Shown here: piece by piece, positions 1 through 9,519 of the stretch
Layout: every line of letters begins with the position of its first letter
How positions within the stretch are numbered: the first letter of the stretch is position 1
NCBI GenBank assembly: GCA_902984215.1
Contig: CADWAF010004216.1
Span: 1 to 33,790 of the forward strand
From: Willaertia magna
Lineage: Eukaryota > Heterolobosea > Eutetramitea > Acrasida > Naegleriidae
Length of the DNA stretch: 33,790 bases
Direction: 5' to 3'
Notes under the pieces: model-generated
Database searches by the model: none
What the model was told of the DNA's origin: nothing
The model's input: only the letters and a program-made list of their open reading frames with translations
Made by a program: the position numbers and the translations under genes

Positions 1-115
1 TAGTGGTTGTTGAAGATGATTCGATATTATTATTTACAATATTGTCTGAATTACTATTACTAGTAAGTGTCGTTGATTGTTCAGCAGATAAAGTTGTTGT
101 GGTAATGACATTCAT
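1..115 (-). CDS. partial Thr/Ser/Asn-rich protein, N-terminus only
   Basis: This open frame runs off the left edge of the window. It reads from an ATG at 115-113 and encodes a low-complexity start rich in Thr, Ser and Asn, with TTTTLSAEQSTTLTSNSN visible. No domain can be seen in the 38 residues present. The frame stays open upstream of this ATG to about 155, where a TTTAG could be a splice acceptor, so the visible piece might be an internal exon rather than the true start. No function can be assigned. Confidence 0.4.
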   Translation of the reverse strand, partial: MNVITTTTLSAEQSTTLTSNSNSDNIVNNNIESSSTTT

Positions 116-370
116 TTCTAATTCATATTCTTTTGTTGTCGAGTCAATTTTTAACTAAAGTTTAATGCAGTGAAGAAGGCTTGAAAATTTAGCTTCCTTT
201 AAAAAATCGCGTCTAATTATAAACTAATTAATTGTATTTGGACGGTTTTTTTAGATTATTTTAGCTTTTTATAGATTTCTTGTATGGCAAATAGTTAGAT
301 GAACCTATAGAAGGAACACTTACAAAAGAATCATACTGAGATTGTGTTTACAAAATAAACCATTCATTCG

Positions 371-1486
371 TTATTTTGACAAATCAAGAGGACAAATATA
401 CAGTAATAGGCGCAAATCGTCTGATACAGATGCCAATCTATCGCCTTTAGAATTAAATGTAAGTCCCCACACTTGGTCCTTGTGTTCTTCAAAACTATGA
501 ATACATTCTAATGTACTTAATTCCCAAATCTTTACTTGTCTATCTGTTGAACTTGATGCGAAATGTTCATTATCAGGGGATACTGCCAATGATAATACAA
601 AGGAATGATGACCACTTAATGATTTAATTAATGAACCAGTTTTAACGTCATAAACGTGGATATGTTTATCATCAGATGCAGATAATAATCTTTGTGAATC
701 ATTTGTGAATACAACACTTCTTACAGTCATTGAATGTCCTTCTAAATGGTGAACTAATTTAGAAGTTGAAATATCAAACACACAAATACTACCATCTTGA
801 CCACCACAAGCTAAATATTTACCACATTTACTCTTTATAAATTAAGTTATTATAGTTTATATTAGAATTATACTTACATATGCAACACACATAATAAAAG
901 TTTTCTTTTGGGTATCTAAACTTTGAACCTTTTCACCAGTATTAACATCAAAGATATTAACATTTCCAGTCTTAATTGTTGTCAACATTATAAATTATAT
1001 AAATCTATTTACTTACTCTACTACCAGTAGCAAGATGTGTGCCATCTGCACTAAATGCCAATGTCCATGATTCTACTGTTTCCAAAATAATTTATTGAAT
1101 ATTCAAATTAATAATCTTAACAATAATAATACTTACATGGTGGACATTCTATTAATATTGTTGATTTACCTTTCTCTAAATCCCAAACTCTAATCACGGA
1201 ATCCATAGAACTACTTGCAACAACTTTGATGTTTTTTGACAGTTATTGTTGTTTAATTCGTATTAATTAATTAACACTTACATTTACCTGTCGGATCAAC
1301 AACTATAGAGACAATACCTAATCTATGTCCTTCTAAAGTATATAATAATTCAAGAGTATCTTGTTTCCAAACTTTAATACTACTATCAACAGATCCCGTA
1401 ATAATTTTATCTTGAGCCCAAGCAACACAAAAGATAGCATCTGTATGTGCTTGTTCTAATCTTTCGTTAGCAAGTCTATAAGCCAT
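371..1486 (-). CDS. WDR61: WD40 repeat protein WDR61/Ski8
   Basis: Five exons (1486-1282, 1223-1137, 1075-1017, 970-878, 832-371) join in frame to a 301-aa protein, close to the 305 aa of human WDR61. The whole chain is WD40 beta-propeller, with VKIWELST and IRVWDLEKGK as typical repeat ends. Family signatures include the N-terminal LEQAHTDAIFCVAWA, VNIFDVNTGEKVQSLDT in the middle, and EEHKDQVWGL near the C-terminus. In other eukaryotes this protein is a subunit of the Ski complex (cytoplasmic 3'-5' mRNA decay) and of the Paf1 complex (transcription elongation); those roles are inferred from the family. Four introns of 58, 61, 46 and 45 nt all begin GTAAGT. It is divergent from the SAM-domain gene, with 134 bp between the start codons. 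Confidence 0.92.
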
Positions 1487-1620
1487 TCTTTAAAAATCTC
1501 TATTTAAATTTTCTTATTAAAATTTTAGTTCCGATAAGTTCTACCCAAAGCAAGAAAATGAAATGTGCAATTTTTTGATTCTATTTCAAGCTGAAAAAAA
1601 TTTTATGAAAATTAATAAAA

Positions 1621-2112
1621 ATGAAACTATTTTCAAGTAAAGCCTCTTTTTCTTCTGGAGATGGCGGAACGACAACACCACTTTATAATGTAGAAGATAT
1701 AGAGATTAGGAATTGGACAGTAGATGATTTTGCTTTTTGGTTACAGCAAAAGAATTATAAGAAAAAAATTATAAAGAGTAAGTGTTTTTTTATGAAATAG
1801 AGATTAGTAGATTGATCGGATTTTTGAAAAATGATGTCACAAAACACTATTTAATTACAATATTTACAATAATTAGTTTTGAAAAAAGAAGGTTGGAATG
1901 GGGATAGTTTAATGGAATTAAAAACGGAAATGATTTCTAAAGTGCCTTCTGGCATTTCTAAATCTATATTTAATGATATACAGCAGTTGAAAATAAGACA
2001 AAGTGAGAAAGTAAAAATAGTTGAGAATAATGGTTGCATTAATAATAGTGTAACAACATCTACCTCTTGTGAAAGCTCTATACAGAGGTTAAACCAAGAA
2101 AATCAAGAATAA
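1621..2112 (+). CDS. small SAM (sterile alpha motif) domain protein
   Basis: Exon 1621-1777 joins exon 1877-2112 across a 99-nt GTAAGT...TTAG intron, the longest in the window, giving 130 aa. Residues about 32-90 read as a SAM domain: NWTVDDFAFWLQQ, then GWNGDSLMELKTEMISKV, then GISKSIFNDIQQLK, matching the usual W-x(2)-DV-x(2)-WL start and the G-x(3)-L-L-x-L-t-x(2)-L-x(3)-GI-x(3)-G-x-R-x(2)-I layout. SAM domains mediate protein-protein or RNA contacts; no other domain is present, so the partner is unknown. The short N-terminal tail is Ser/Gly-rich and the C-terminal tail polar. tRNA-Gly lies 22 bp downstream on the other strand. Confidence 0.75.
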
Positions 2113-2124
2113 AATTCAGTGTTG

Positions 2125-2131
2125 AAAAAAA
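2125..2131 (-). terminator. Pol III T-run for tRNA-Gly
   Basis: Seven consecutive T on the minus strand begin four bases after the tRNA-Gly discriminator base, as expected for RNA polymerase III termination. Confidence 0.75.
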
Positions 2132-2134
2132 TTA

Positions 2135-2228
2135 TGCATCAGCCGGGAGTCGAACCCGGGTCACCAGCTTACTTTTCGAACTAGCTCAGTACTGGAAGGC
2201 TGGTATGATACCGTTACACTACTGATGC
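2135..2228 (-). tRNA. tRNA-Gly (anticodon TCC), intron-containing
   Basis: The minus strand folds as a complete cloverleaf. The acceptor stem is GCATCAG/CTGATGC (7 bp) with A as discriminator. The anticodon stem is CCAGC/GCTGG and the T arm carries GGTTCGA. The anticodon loop is C-T-T-C-C-A, giving anticodon TCC. A 23-nt intron (2170-2192) sits after position 37, the canonical place for nuclear tRNA introns. Removing it leaves 71 nt, the normal length for tRNA-Gly. The 3' CCA is not encoded, as usual in eukaryotic nuclei. Confidence 0.95.
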
Positions 2229-2416
2229 GTTGATACCTATTGTTTATGAAGGTTTTTGATTATTTTTATTATAGCTTTGTTGTGGGGTTGCTAAAACTTC
2301 ATCTGTAAGTGGAAACAGAAAGTTGTAGAACAAAAAGTGAATTTTGTGAAGTAACGTGGTTACAATTAGTTCTTGTGCTTTTTGGAATTTTGTAAAAAAG
2401 TTCAATTAAAAAAAAT

Positions 2417-5356
2417 ATGGGAGTTAAGTCACTATGGGAACTGCTAAAACCTTCGGCCTATAAAGTGCAAAGCTTAGAAGTACTATCGGGAAAGATAGTC
2501 GCAGTAGATATAAGTGTTTGGTTACATCAATTTATATTAGGAATAGGATTAGATGATGATGAACAATTCGATCACCTAATGAATACCAACAGCGCTGGAA
2601 AAACACAAGAAGGATACTCAAGAATGATTTATTTAAGAGCATTCTTTCATAGAATTTGTAAATTATTATATTATGGAATAAAACCTGTCTTTGTTTTCGA
2701 TGGCGCAACACCATTAGTTAAACAAAGAACAGTACAAAGAAGAAGAATGAAATCAACAAAACAAGATTTAAAAATTAAGAAAACTGCAAAGAAATTATTA
2801 ACAAGAGTATTAGAAGAAAAGAAATTGGGGACTTCTTCTTTGTCAACTTTACTAAATAAAAGTAAAAATAGAAGAAGTAATAATACTCCTAAAAAAGTGA
2901 AAGAAAAGGAATTAAATAAAGAATTAAATATAGCAGATGAGGAATTTAATTTTGCGTTAAATTCATTTGAGCAGGAGAAACAAGAAAAACAGGCTGAAAA
3001 GATATTATTAACTAGTCCTAACAAAAGTAATGCTACGGCACAATTAAGGGCTGAATTGAATTTAAATGAAAATGACAATATAAAAACAAAAGATGAAAAT
3101 GATTCATCTTCTTATAATTTATTATGTGACCCAAATAATTATGAATTTGAAGAAGAAGAGAAAGACAATACTGTAAATACTAAATCAGACGAGTTTTTAG
3201 ATTTTTCACAAAGTAGTTTCAATTCACAAAGTACTGTTAGTGAAAATGATATTGATGTATCTGATGAAATTGATCCACAAGTTTTTATTAATTTACCACC
3301 AAATATGCAACAAGAGATTGTATCACAATTAAGAGCAAAAAGAAGATATAAACCAAAATCATTAATTACTAATATGAAAAAGAAAACACCAGAAAAGTTT
3401 TCCTCTTCACAACTACAAGATTTTTTAAAGGGAAGTAGTGCTTCTTTACAATTAAGAAAGTTAATGAATTATTCTGAACAACAAAATGTTGCTGAGACAA
3501 CAATTGGTTCTTTAGCTAATAATGACCAAGAAAATGAATTTTCTATTGAAAAGGTTAAGGAAGAGGAAGGAGAAGAGGTAAATGGTAAAGAAGTTGTACA
3601 TATTAAACAAGAATATGATGAATATGAGATTATTGCTGGAGGAAAGGTTGCCTCAGACCCAAATCAAAGATTTGTTTTAATGGAGAAGAGAACGCCTGAA
3701 AAAAGAACTAGTTTATCAATGTTAACTACACCAACTTCCAAGTCAACTAGTGCCACATCTACATCCACTGTAACTGTAATTGATGACGATAATGATGATG
3801 AATTCGAAGAGATTTCTACATCAAATAATGAAGGAAAACAAGAAGAAGATACAATAACTTTTACTTTTTCTAAGGAAGAATTAGCAAATGTTAACAAAGA
3901 TGATTTACTTCCTGATTCTATTTTTGAAGGTTTCGACATGCCTAAACAATTAGAAAGGAATTTTAATGATGAATGGGAGGAAGTAGAACCAGAAGAAAAT
4001 AATGAAATAATAAATATAGATGACAACAATCAAAACGACGAATGGGAAGAGATTAAAGATGAAAATAGTTCATCTCCAATTGATAAAGAAGAAGATGTAG
4101 AATTTGTTGAAGAAAGAAATAATGCAAGACAAGATATTGACGATGACGATGTCATCATTACTAATGAAGATAAAATTGATGAACAACCTGGAGATAATGT
4201 AGTACATAATATTTCAATGAGCAGTGAAATTTTGGATGATTTTTATGGACCTAATGACAGACTACTGAGTGACAGGGAGGTTGCACTACAGGAGGCAAAT
4301 GCTCTTCAATTTGAACAACAATTATATTCAGATTATCAAATGACAGAACTGCCACTTAGTGGTTCAAGTGGTAATTTATATCATTCACTTGTTGAATTAG
4401 CTAAAGAACTATTGACACATTTTGGAATACCTTATGTTGTAAGTCCTTCTGAGGCTGATGCCCAATGTGGATTTTTATCACAAAAAGGATTGGTTGATGC
4501 TGTAATAACAGAAGATTCTGATCTATTTCTATTCGGTGCAAAATATGTGTATAGAAATGTTTTTGGTGTATCAAAGAATGTAAATAATGCTAAGAAAGAA
4601 ATTGAGGAATACAGCTTAAACAATATTGAAAAAACATTAGGTTTAAAACGTTGGCATTTAATAGAATTAGCCTTACTTCTCGGAAGTGATTACACAGACG
4701 GTGTTCACAATGTTGGGCCTGTTACAGCTACTCAAGTTGTAGACGCTTTTAATACTGAAATGGGAGATATTAGTGAAGAAGAATGTGAAGAAAAGATATT
4801 GGAAGCTTTAAATGACTTTAAGAAATGGGTATTGGATGATACTTATAATATAGGAATATCAGAGAAAAGTTGGGGAGCTAGAGGTGAGTTTCAGGTTAAC
4901 TATAAAGGGTCTAAAAAGAAGTTTATATTTCCTAATAACTTTCCTGACAAGAAAATTGTTGAGGCATATATTAAACCTCAAGTTGATAGTTCCCTTGAAT
5001 ATTTTGAATGGGCTGATATTGACTCTGAGCCGAGTGAATCTAATGCCTCTGCTAGTAATTCATCTTCAGACAATAATAGGATTAGGTTGAATTGGAATTC
5101 TTTTTATAATTTTTGTCACCAAAGACTTGGTTGGACAAAAGACCAAGTTGACAAATTTATACAACCAGTTCTTGAAGAAAGAAAAAAACGACTAAACTTA
5201 TTAACTAAAGAAAAAGACACTCTTACACCACTAGAGAAATGGTTATTAACAGCAAACAAAAAAACAAAAGCTGCCGAAATTGAAAGTAAAAGAGTAAAAA
5301 ACGCGGTTGACTCGATGAAATGTAAGCAATTAACAAAAAAGAGAAAAAAGAAATGA
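2417..5356 (+). CDS. ERCC5: XPG/Rad2 structure-specific endonuclease (nucleotide excision repair)
   Basis: Single exon, 979 aa, of the FEN1/XPG family: cuts DNA 3' of a bulky lesion in nucleotide excision repair, in the nucleus. The N region (residues 1-110) begins MGVKSLWELL and carries the metal-binding aspartates D31 (AVDISVW) and D95 (VFDGATP). The I region (about 655-780) has E679 and D681 in SEADAQCGF, D700 and D702 in TEDSDLFLFG, and D758 in GSDYTDGVHNVGP of the helix-hairpin motif. The N and I regions are separated by about 550 acidic, low-complexity residues, which distinguishes XPG from FEN1. Within that spacer, LPPNMQQEIVSQLRAKRR matches a conserved XPG segment. The C-terminus is a basic nuclear-localisation type tail (TKKRKKK). 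I see no clear PCNA-binding PIP box at the end. Stop codon is TGA. Confidence 0.93.
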   Translation: MGVKSLWELLKPSAYKVQSLEVLSGKIVAVDISVWLHQFILGIGLDDDEQFDHLMNTNSAGKTQEGYSRMIYLRAFFHRICKLLYYGIKPVFVFDGATPLVKQRTVQRRRMKSTKQDLKIKKTAKKLLTRVLEEKKLGTSSLSTLLNKSKNRRSNNTPKKVKEKELNKELNIADEEFNFALNSFEQEKQEKQAEKILLTSPNKSNATAQLRAELNLNENDNIKTKDENDSSSYNLLCDPNNYEFEEEEKDNTVNTKSDEFLDFSQSSFNSQSTVSENDIDVSDEIDPQVFINLPPNMQQEIVSQLRAKRRYKPKSLITNMKKKTPEKFSSSQLQDFLKGSSASLQLRKLMNYSEQQNVAETTIGSLANNDQENEFSIEKVKEEEGEEVNGKEVVHIKQEYDEYEIIAGGKVASDPNQRFVLMEKRTPEKRTSLSMLTTPTSKSTSATSTSTVTVIDDDNDDEFEEISTSNNEGKQEEDTITFTFSKEELANVNKDDLLPDSIFEGFDMPKQLERNFNDEWEEVEPEENNEIINIDDNNQNDEWEEIKDENSSSPIDKEEDVEFVEERNNARQDIDDDDVIITNEDKIDEQPGDNVVHNISMSSEILDDFYGPNDRLLSDREVALQEANALQFEQQLYSDYQMTELPLSGSSGNLYHSLVELAKELLTHFGIPYVVSPSEADAQCGFLSQKGLVDAVITEDSDLFLFGAKYVYRNVFGVSKNVNNAKKEIEEYSLNNIEKTLGLKRWHLIELALLLGSDYTDGVHNVGPVTATQVVDAFNTEMGDISEEECEEKILEALNDFKKWVLDDTYNIGISEKSWGARGEFQVNYKGSKKKFIFPNNFPDKKIVEAYIKPQVDSSLEYFEWADIDSEPSESNASASNSSSDNNRIRLNWNSFYNFCHQRLGWTKDQVDKFIQPVLEERKKRLNLLTKEKDTLTPLEKWLLTANKKTKAAEIESKRVKNAVDSMKCKQLTKKRKKK

Positions 5357-5581
5357 GCCAATTTAATATTTTAAATTAAAATTTATTTATTTATTTATTA
5401 AAAATATTGATATTTAAACTTGTCGAGCGATTGTATGAAATTATTGGTAATTATCTTTTTTCCAAAAATTTTTTTATTAATTAGTTTGAAAATCAATATT
5501 TGATTTAACTACCAGTTACAAACATTATTTGGAAGTAGATGTCCATAAAATTTATGTTATAAATCATAAACTTATATCATT

Positions 5582-8500
5582 CTACTTTTGTTCTTGCTTG
5601 CTTTTAAATATGGCTTCCAATTCTTTTTCTCTTTGGGGCTTTTCAGGGGTGTGACGTGGTCCGTCTGATTTAATGATGCTAAGGTAATGTTCTTTAGCAA
5701 ATATTTTTGATTTTTGGTTGTCCATTGCATGTTTAATCAATTTACTTTCACTTAAATTGAGCATTTCAAAAAATTGTAAGGCGTGATCAAACGAGGTTTG
5801 GGGGGTATTCGCTATGGAGGTTAGATTGTGTCTTAATGCAAAGATGTTACATTTAATGGTTTTAATTCCATTAGGAGAAAATTTAGGTGTTAGATTCTCG
5901 TATAAAACAAGGTCAACCATAGAATTAACTAGTAAATTTGCTACAAATCTACCGATACCATGAAAAACGTAATTAAGTTTATCATTCGATAAATAGGTGC
6001 TTAGTACTTTGTATATTTCCATAATTTCAGAGTTAAAATTAATAATGAAAGTCTCTGGGTGATGTAAATTTTCAACAAAATCATAATACTTTCCATTATT
6101 TAATTTTAAATTAATCTTAAATGATCTTTCTATATGATAAACACAATGTACCCTTAAATCAATTTTAATTGCTAACAAGCACTCATTACTCAATGTTACA
6201 AATTTATCAAAATAATCTCCTAAATATTTGACTGTTTGGAAGTTAGACGTTGCTAATAACGCTACAACAGATTCACTATCTATAGCCAGACTTTTGTACT
6301 TTGACTGTTCCATGTTTTGTTTTTGTGAATAAAACTCATTAGAAGTATTTCTAGAAATTAATGCTTGTTCCACTGTTTGTTTATGTAATTTGTAGATTTG
6401 GGATGCCAACCAATCCATAGAATGGTTGAGTGCTGCCAGTGCAATAAATCCTGATTTTCTAGTTATAAAGAGCGATTGAGGAAATTGTTTAGAAAATTTA
6501 AGGCAATGAATAGGAGAGTCTATAAGTTCCTCAAAAGTATTACGAAAATTTTCTGAGTTGAATTTCTTGTTGTTAGAGTTAGATGTAATCCAGGGTTGTA
6601 CTTTTTTAAACCTTGGATCAGATGTTAAAAACTTATAAATATCAACTTTAGTTTGCTTTAGGACTTCGTAACAATAAGTTCCAGCAACTGTTATTTGATA
6701 AAATGTTGTGCATTCATCCAAGTATCTCTTGAAAAGTAAATCTATAATAAAATTAAAATCTGCTTTAAACTTAGGTAAAAAATTGGACATAACAAATATC
6801 TCGTTTAAGTATTGTACAAAATCCGTAGATCCATAAAAAATTGATCTTTTATCGGCACCATCAAATAAGCTATCGAGGGTTGGAACAGAAATTTCGTTAA
6901 CAAAGAATGCCTCACTGAAATCTGACTTTAAAGATTCATTTAGTTTTCCTCTGAAATCCGACTTTATCAAGGGAATGAAATAATGCCTTATAATTTCGTC
7001 TACAAAAGATTTTAAATCAGCAAAGTTTTCACCCTCAGTTTTGTTCTCCATTCCATCGAATATAACATTGTTACACATTTCTACAAAATCATTGATTTCT
7101 TTGTATAGCCATAAGGAATTATAAGGAGTCAAAACGAAGTGATTTAATAGAGGAGATATTATGGTTATATTTTCATTTAACGTTTCTACAGTCTTTGTTT
7201 TAGTGTCAAAAGTAGGTTCAATGTTGGATGTAAATTTAAAATTCATGTTGTAATCGTCAATGGTTTTAGGAACACCTGTCTCGATAATAGACTTATGAGA
7301 GTAATCACTGTGATCTTCTTCTCTGGACTGAAATGTCTCTATAAATCCAGCTATATCCGCTAAGCCTAATATTTCTTTAATAAGAGTTTTCATTTCCTCT
7401 TGAGCAGTTTTCCAAACATAAATGGCTGTGAATATGTGAGGAGTATCGGCATCACTAACAGAATTAATCAAGAGAGAAGTAAATTTCTCTTTTAGTTTCG
7501 AACTGTTATTTCCCTTGTCTTGGAGCTCAATTTGTGTCTCAAATAATTTTACAATATCTTTAACTTTATATTCTTCCTCTGATACCCCCATAAGGAAATT
7601 ATTTTCAAGATCAGTCAAAACTGCTAAGTATAATTTGAAAGGCGTGACCAATTTAGGTTTGCTTTTTAAAATTTGTTCTTTTGTTTTGTCTATTTCCTCT
7701 TTAATGGCCTTTCCAATTTTTGTTTGTACTTGTTTTGTAACTTTAATGTCTAATGGTGTGGCTACTTGTTTTTCATCAGATTCGCTATTATCTTCATTAT
7801 TTCCAAAATCAAGGCTTGCAACTTTAAGCTGCATTATTCCAATCATTAATTTATACTTTTTAAGAACTTGGTAAATGCTTGAAAATACTTTGTTGAATAA
7901 CTCTGACAGTATCCCTCCTTGAATTAGGGCAATCTCAGAAGGGGTTGATTTTTGTTTGGCTTGTAAAATTTTCCAAGTTAATTCATGTCCATATTCTTCA
8001 ATAAATTTTGTGTATTCCAACAAATGTTTTTCTATCAATGACCTTAAATCAAATTTTAAACTGTGGACCATTCTAGATTGTAAAAGAGAAAGTTTTTTTA
8101 ACGAATCTAATGCATCAATTATAATAGCTAAAAAATAGTTACTGTCCTCTTCAGGATTAAAGTTAGGGTCAAAATTGTCTAGCTCAAAATCTATTTCTTC
8201 ATTTGGCATATTTTGAACCATAGAAAATGCTTTTTCATAGAACAAAGGAGTTTTCAATAAAAGCGTTCTCTTTCTACTCAACTGTTTAGATTTATCTGTT
8301 GAAAAATCCTTGACATCACCTTTTTCTATCCTATTAGTAATGGAATCTTCATCGACTTTATACAAATGCGTTATCAAAGCGTCAATCATTAAATCAGGTA
8401 AGTTCGTTTGAAACTGCTTTAATGAATTCTTAATATCATCTAAACCTTTTATATATTTCAACTCCTCACTTTCTTTTAAAAACTTGGAACTTTTCAACAA

Positions 8501-9340
8501 TATTGTAACTGCTTGTGCAAAATGTTTCTTTTCTATTAATCCTTGAATTTGTTGAGGCACCATTTTTACTTTTTTTACTAAATTTAAAATCCTCAAATAC
8601 TCTGTATGTTGCAGGTAGTTAGTGTATAAAGTGGACAAATCGTTAATTCTATTCCTTAAACATTGTTTTGAATTTTTAATACTTTCATTAAGGATGTGTA
8701 TTTTTGATTGAGAGGCGTGCAAATCTACTAACATGTCAGAGAAATTCTTAATTGACTTATTGAACGACTCGTAGCTGAATGAAACTATTTTTGAAAGGGC
8801 TCCATTTACATCATTATAATATTCTGTCAAGGTCTCTAAATCAGAGCTATAACTATTGTTGTTAAGTGACTCTGCCACTATGGTTACGTGACTTTTAGCT
8901 TCATAATTCACGAAATCTTCTGGAATATTATTAATAACTTCCATTAATTCTTGCTCTAATTCATTTAACTCTTCCATTGATTCATCATCTTCTTCCTCCT
9001 CTTCAAGGTCAAGATCGTCGTTTTCGTGTACCTCATCATTGATTTCAGATTGTAAAACATCACTTTTCTCATCTTCTTCATTATTTTGGTTCTCATCTTC
9101 GGAAAATGGTTCTATATCATCTTCCACCCTTTCTGATTCTTCCTCTATTTCTTGTTCTTCTTCCGATTGAACATTTTCTTCTTCATTTTCTTCCACTTCA
9201 TTTTCCTCTTCATTGTCTATCTCCTCTTCTTGAAACTGTTCCTCCTCTTCATCTATATAAACGTTTTCATCTTCGTCCTCTTCGTCTTCCCTTAAATAAT
9301 CTTTCTTCTCGTCTTCTTCGTAGTATTCGTCATCATACAT
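5582..9340 (-). CDS. EXOC4: exocyst complex subunit Sec8 (EXOC4)
   Basis: Single exon, 1,252 aa. Exocyst subunit that helps tether secretory vesicles to the plasma membrane. Residues about 1-150 are an extreme Glu/Asp tract. The Sec8 N-terminal coiled-coil region follows at about 170-330, with the conserved run HTEYLRILNLVKKVKMVPQQ and the segment KHFAQAVTILLKSSKFL. The C-terminal third keeps Sec8 signatures: LLAIKIDLRVHCVYHIE, LNYVFHGIGRFVANLL, IKCNIFALRHNLTSI and FDHALQFFEML. The acidic extension is unusual; human EXOC4 is about 970 aa. It is divergent from the CCT-eta gene, with 179 bp between start codons, and convergent with XPG (225 bp between stops). Confidence 0.93.
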   Translation of the reverse strand: MYDDEYYEEDEKKDYLREDEEDEDENVYIDEEEEQFQEEEIDNEEENEVEENEEENVQSEEEQEIEEESERVEDDIEPFSEDENQNNEEDEKSDVLQSEINDEVHENDDLDLEEEEEDDESMEELNELEQELMEVINNIPEDFVNYEAKSHVTIVAESLNNNSYSSDLETLTEYYNDVNGALSKIVSFSYESFNKSIKNFSDMLVDLHASQSKIHILNESIKNSKQCLRNRINDLSTLYTNYLQHTEYLRILNLVKKVKMVPQQIQGLIEKKHFAQAVTILLKSSKFLKESEELKYIKGLDDIKNSLKQFQTNLPDLMIDALITHLYKVDEDSITNRIEKGDVKDFSTDKSKQLSRKRTLLLKTPLFYEKAFSMVQNMPNEEIDFELDNFDPNFNPEEDSNYFLAIIIDALDSLKKLSLLQSRMVHSLKFDLRSLIEKHLLEYTKFIEEYGHELTWKILQAKQKSTPSEIALIQGGILSELFNKVFSSIYQVLKKYKLMIGIMQLKVASLDFGNNEDNSESDEKQVATPLDIKVTKQVQTKIGKAIKEEIDKTKEQILKSKPKLVTPFKLYLAVLTDLENNFLMGVSEEEYKVKDIVKLFETQIELQDKGNNSSKLKEKFTSLLINSVSDADTPHIFTAIYVWKTAQEEMKTLIKEILGLADIAGFIETFQSREEDHSDYSHKSIIETGVPKTIDDYNMNFKFTSNIEPTFDTKTKTVETLNENITIISPLLNHFVLTPYNSLWLYKEINDFVEMCNNVIFDGMENKTEGENFADLKSFVDEIIRHYFIPLIKSDFRGKLNESLKSDFSEAFFVNEISVPTLDSLFDGADKRSIFYGSTDFVQYLNEIFVMSNFLPKFKADFNFIIDLLFKRYLDECTTFYQITVAGTYCYEVLKQTKVDIYKFLTSDPRFKKVQPWITSNSNNKKFNSENFRNTFEELIDSPIHCLKFSKQFPQSLFITRKSGFIALAALNHSMDWLASQIYKLHKQTVEQALISRNTSNEFYSQKQNMEQSKYKSLAIDSESVVALLATSNFQTVKYLGDYFDKFVTLSNECLLAIKIDLRVHCVYHIERSFKINLKLNNGKYYDFVENLHHPETFIINFNSEIMEIYKVLSTYLSNDKLNYVFHGIGRFVANLLVNSMVDLVLYENLTPKFSPNGIKTIKCNIFALRHNLTSIANTPQTSFDHALQFFEMLNLSESKLIKHAMDNQKSKIFAKEHYLSIIKSDGPRHTPEKPQREKELEAIFKSKQEQK

Positions 9341-9367
9341 TTTTTAAAAAAAATTGTAATTATAAAC

Positions 9368-9377
9368 TTTGGCGCCA
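9368..9377. promoter_or_regulatory. E2F-like element in the Sec8/CCT7 bidirectional promoter
   Basis: TTTGGCGCCA matches the E2F/DP consensus TTTSSCGC and contains the palindrome TGGCGCCA. It sits 28 bp upstream of the Sec8 ATG and about 145 bp upstream of the CCT7 ATG. Its GC content contrasts strongly with the surrounding promoter. Binding is inferred only from the motif. Confidence 0.4.
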
Positions 9378-9519
9378 TGTTTCATATTCGTTCCCGTTCT
9401 TATTAACTTTAATACTTTAAGTTTTAATAATTAATTTATAAGCTTGTAACTTCAGGTTAATCAGCGAAGCTTCGTTTTTTGAAGAGAAGAGCATATGATA
9501 TTTTTTAAAAATTGAAAAA

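Noticed and set aside
277..360. Minus-strand open stretch just after the WDR61 stop, reading like YDSFVSVPSIGSSNYLPYKK before a TAA.
   Set aside because: No ATG or consistent splice join links it to WDR61, whose own C-terminus is complete at family length. Treated as 3' UTR.
2671..4029. Long hydrophobic or Ser-rich open frames antisense to XPG.
   Set aside because: They are complements of the Glu/Lys/Asn-rich spacer of XPG; there is no family resemblance, and the sense strand is clearly the gene.
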